The notes under the pieces are model-generated. The model searched no databases, had not been told where the DNA came from, and saw nothing but the letters and a program-made list of their open reading frames with translations. DNA of 5,995 nucleotides from Desulfobacula sp. GTDB taxonomy: Bacteria > Desulfobacterota > Desulfobacteria > Desulfobacterales > Desulfobacteraceae. A program made the translations under genes and the position numbers. Within the stretch, counting starts at the first letter, position 1, and every line of letters begins with the position of its first letter. This document shows positions 5,468 to 5,995 of the stretch, piece after piece. The stretch spans positions 1 to 5,995 of the forward strand of contig JABIYQ010000363.1 in NCBI GenBank assembly GCA_018702715.1, written 5' to 3'.

Positions 5468-5489
5468 GGGGTCAGGAAAGCCTGACCCC
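5468..5489 (+). repeat. Strong hairpin between trpG and trpD (REP-like palindrome candidate)
   Basis: GGGGTCAGG (5468-5476) and CCTGACCCC (5481-5489) form a perfect 9-bp GC-rich stem with loop AAAG, 11 bases after the trpG stop. The following bases are A-rich, not T-rich, so it is not an intrinsic terminator. It stands out in an AT-rich operon. It may stabilise or separate the trpEG message from the downstream part, or it may be a member of a dispersed palindromic repeat family. The second idea is a guess without a genome-wide count. Confidence 0.6.
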
Positions 5490-5522
5490 AAATAAAAACC
5501 AAATAAATAAAGGAAAAACATA

Positions 5523-5995
5523 ATGTTTCGCGAAAATTTAATAAAAATTATCAAGGGCCAAAATTTGAATGATTCTGAAATGTCTCAAATGATATTGGAT
5601 ATTTTTTCAGGTGATATTACCAATGCTCAAATCGGTGCTTTTATGGCAGCCCTGGCTGCAAAGGGTGAAACCTTTGAAGAACTGGCTGGAGCCGCCCGTG
5701 CAATGAGAAAAAAAGCTGTAAAAATACAAGTATCTTCTCCTGTTGTTGTGGACACCTGTGGAACGGGAGGAGATGGTTCAAATACATTTAATATTTCAAC
5801 CACAACCGCGTTTGTAGTGGCCGGCTGTGATGTTATTGTTGCAAAACATGGGAACAGAAGTGTTTCAAGCAAATGCGGCAGTGCCGATGTTCTCGAAGCT
5901 TTAAGTATAAACCTTAACACGGATCCTGAAATTGTGGAGGAAGCCATTGAAGAAGTCGGAATCGGTTTTCTTTTTGCACCTAAATATCATGGGGC
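5523..5995 (+). CDS. trpD: Anthranilate phosphoribosyltransferase, N-terminal part (cut by window edge)
   Basis: TrpD transfers phosphoribose from PRPP to anthranilate, the second step of the pathway. The visible 157 of about 340 residues hold the helical N-terminal domain (LNDSEM...GAFMAALAAKGET, about 15-50), the PRPP/anthranilate glycine loop DTCGTGGDGSNTFNIST (77-93), KHGNRSVSSKCGSADVLEAL (108-127) with the usual basic and SS-x-CGSAD residues, and FLFAPKYH (149-156). No key residue is missing in this part. AAAGGA (5509-5514) lies 8 bases before the ATG. It follows trpG with a 66-base gap containing a hairpin, so it probably belongs to the same operon. trpC, trpF and others would be expected beyond the window. 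Confidence 0.95.
   Translation, partial: MFRENLIKIIKGQNLNDSEMSQMILDIFSGDITNAQIGAFMAALAAKGETFEELAGAARAMRKKAVKIQVSSPVVVDTCGTGGDGSNTFNISTTTAFVVAGCDVIVAKHGNRSVSSKCGSADVLEALSINLNTDPEIVEEAIEEVGIGFLFAPKYHG

Noticed and set aside
5627..5947. Minus-strand open frame inside trpD
   Set aside because: It is antisense to the conserved PRPP-binding region of TrpD and has no independent support.

Overview
The window is AT-rich DNA from a Gram-negative-type bacterium. The likely source is an anaerobic member of the Desulfobacterota, such as a Desulfobacula or Desulfobacterium relative. This rests on the low G+C, on the stand-alone Cys-rich FMN glutamate-synthase-like protein, and on an ANTAR-type RNA leader on a nitrogen gene as described in Geobacter. 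It is an inference, because no rRNA or other taxonomic marker is present.

Left part, minus strand (1-2340): a truncated IclR-family regulator (start at 281) has its own sigma-70 promoter and a 20-bp-spaced direct repeat. Upstream of it on the same strand is a 552-residue FMN-binding glutamate-synthase-domain protein (2143 to 485), closed by an intrinsic terminator (433-470). This gene has its own promoter (2311-2337). Its leader of about 160 nt holds two hairpins with hexaloops AACGGC and AAGGGC, and the second overlaps the 5' arm of an intrinsic terminator. This is the hallmark of antitermination by ANTAR-domain proteins and is one of the two most interesting regulatory elements here.

Middle (2341-3117): a nested inverted repeat with a perfect 20-bp inner stem fills much of the gap between the glutamate-synthase-like gene and a minus-strand HIT-family nucleotide hydrolase/transferase (2964 to 2560). 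The HIT gene is divergent from the trp operon.

Right part, plus strand (3118-5995): the start of a tryptophan operon. The promoter is TTGACA-N17-TTAACT. It is followed by a 29-codon leader peptide with four consecutive Trp codons, a complete 1:2 / 2:3 / 3:4 attenuator, and a second intrinsic terminator directly behind the first. Then come trpE, trpG (4-base overlap with trpE) and the first 157 codons of trpD, with a strong hairpin between trpG and trpD. TrpE and TrpG make anthranilate from chorismate and glutamine, and TrpD adds the phosphoribosyl group. The released arm of the first terminator can pair with the 5' arm of the second, which suggests a two-step attenuation cascade.

Both large transcription units are thus controlled by premature termination, but by different signals: ribosome stalling at Trp codons for trp, and a predicted RNA-binding ANTAR protein for the glutamate-synthase-like gene.
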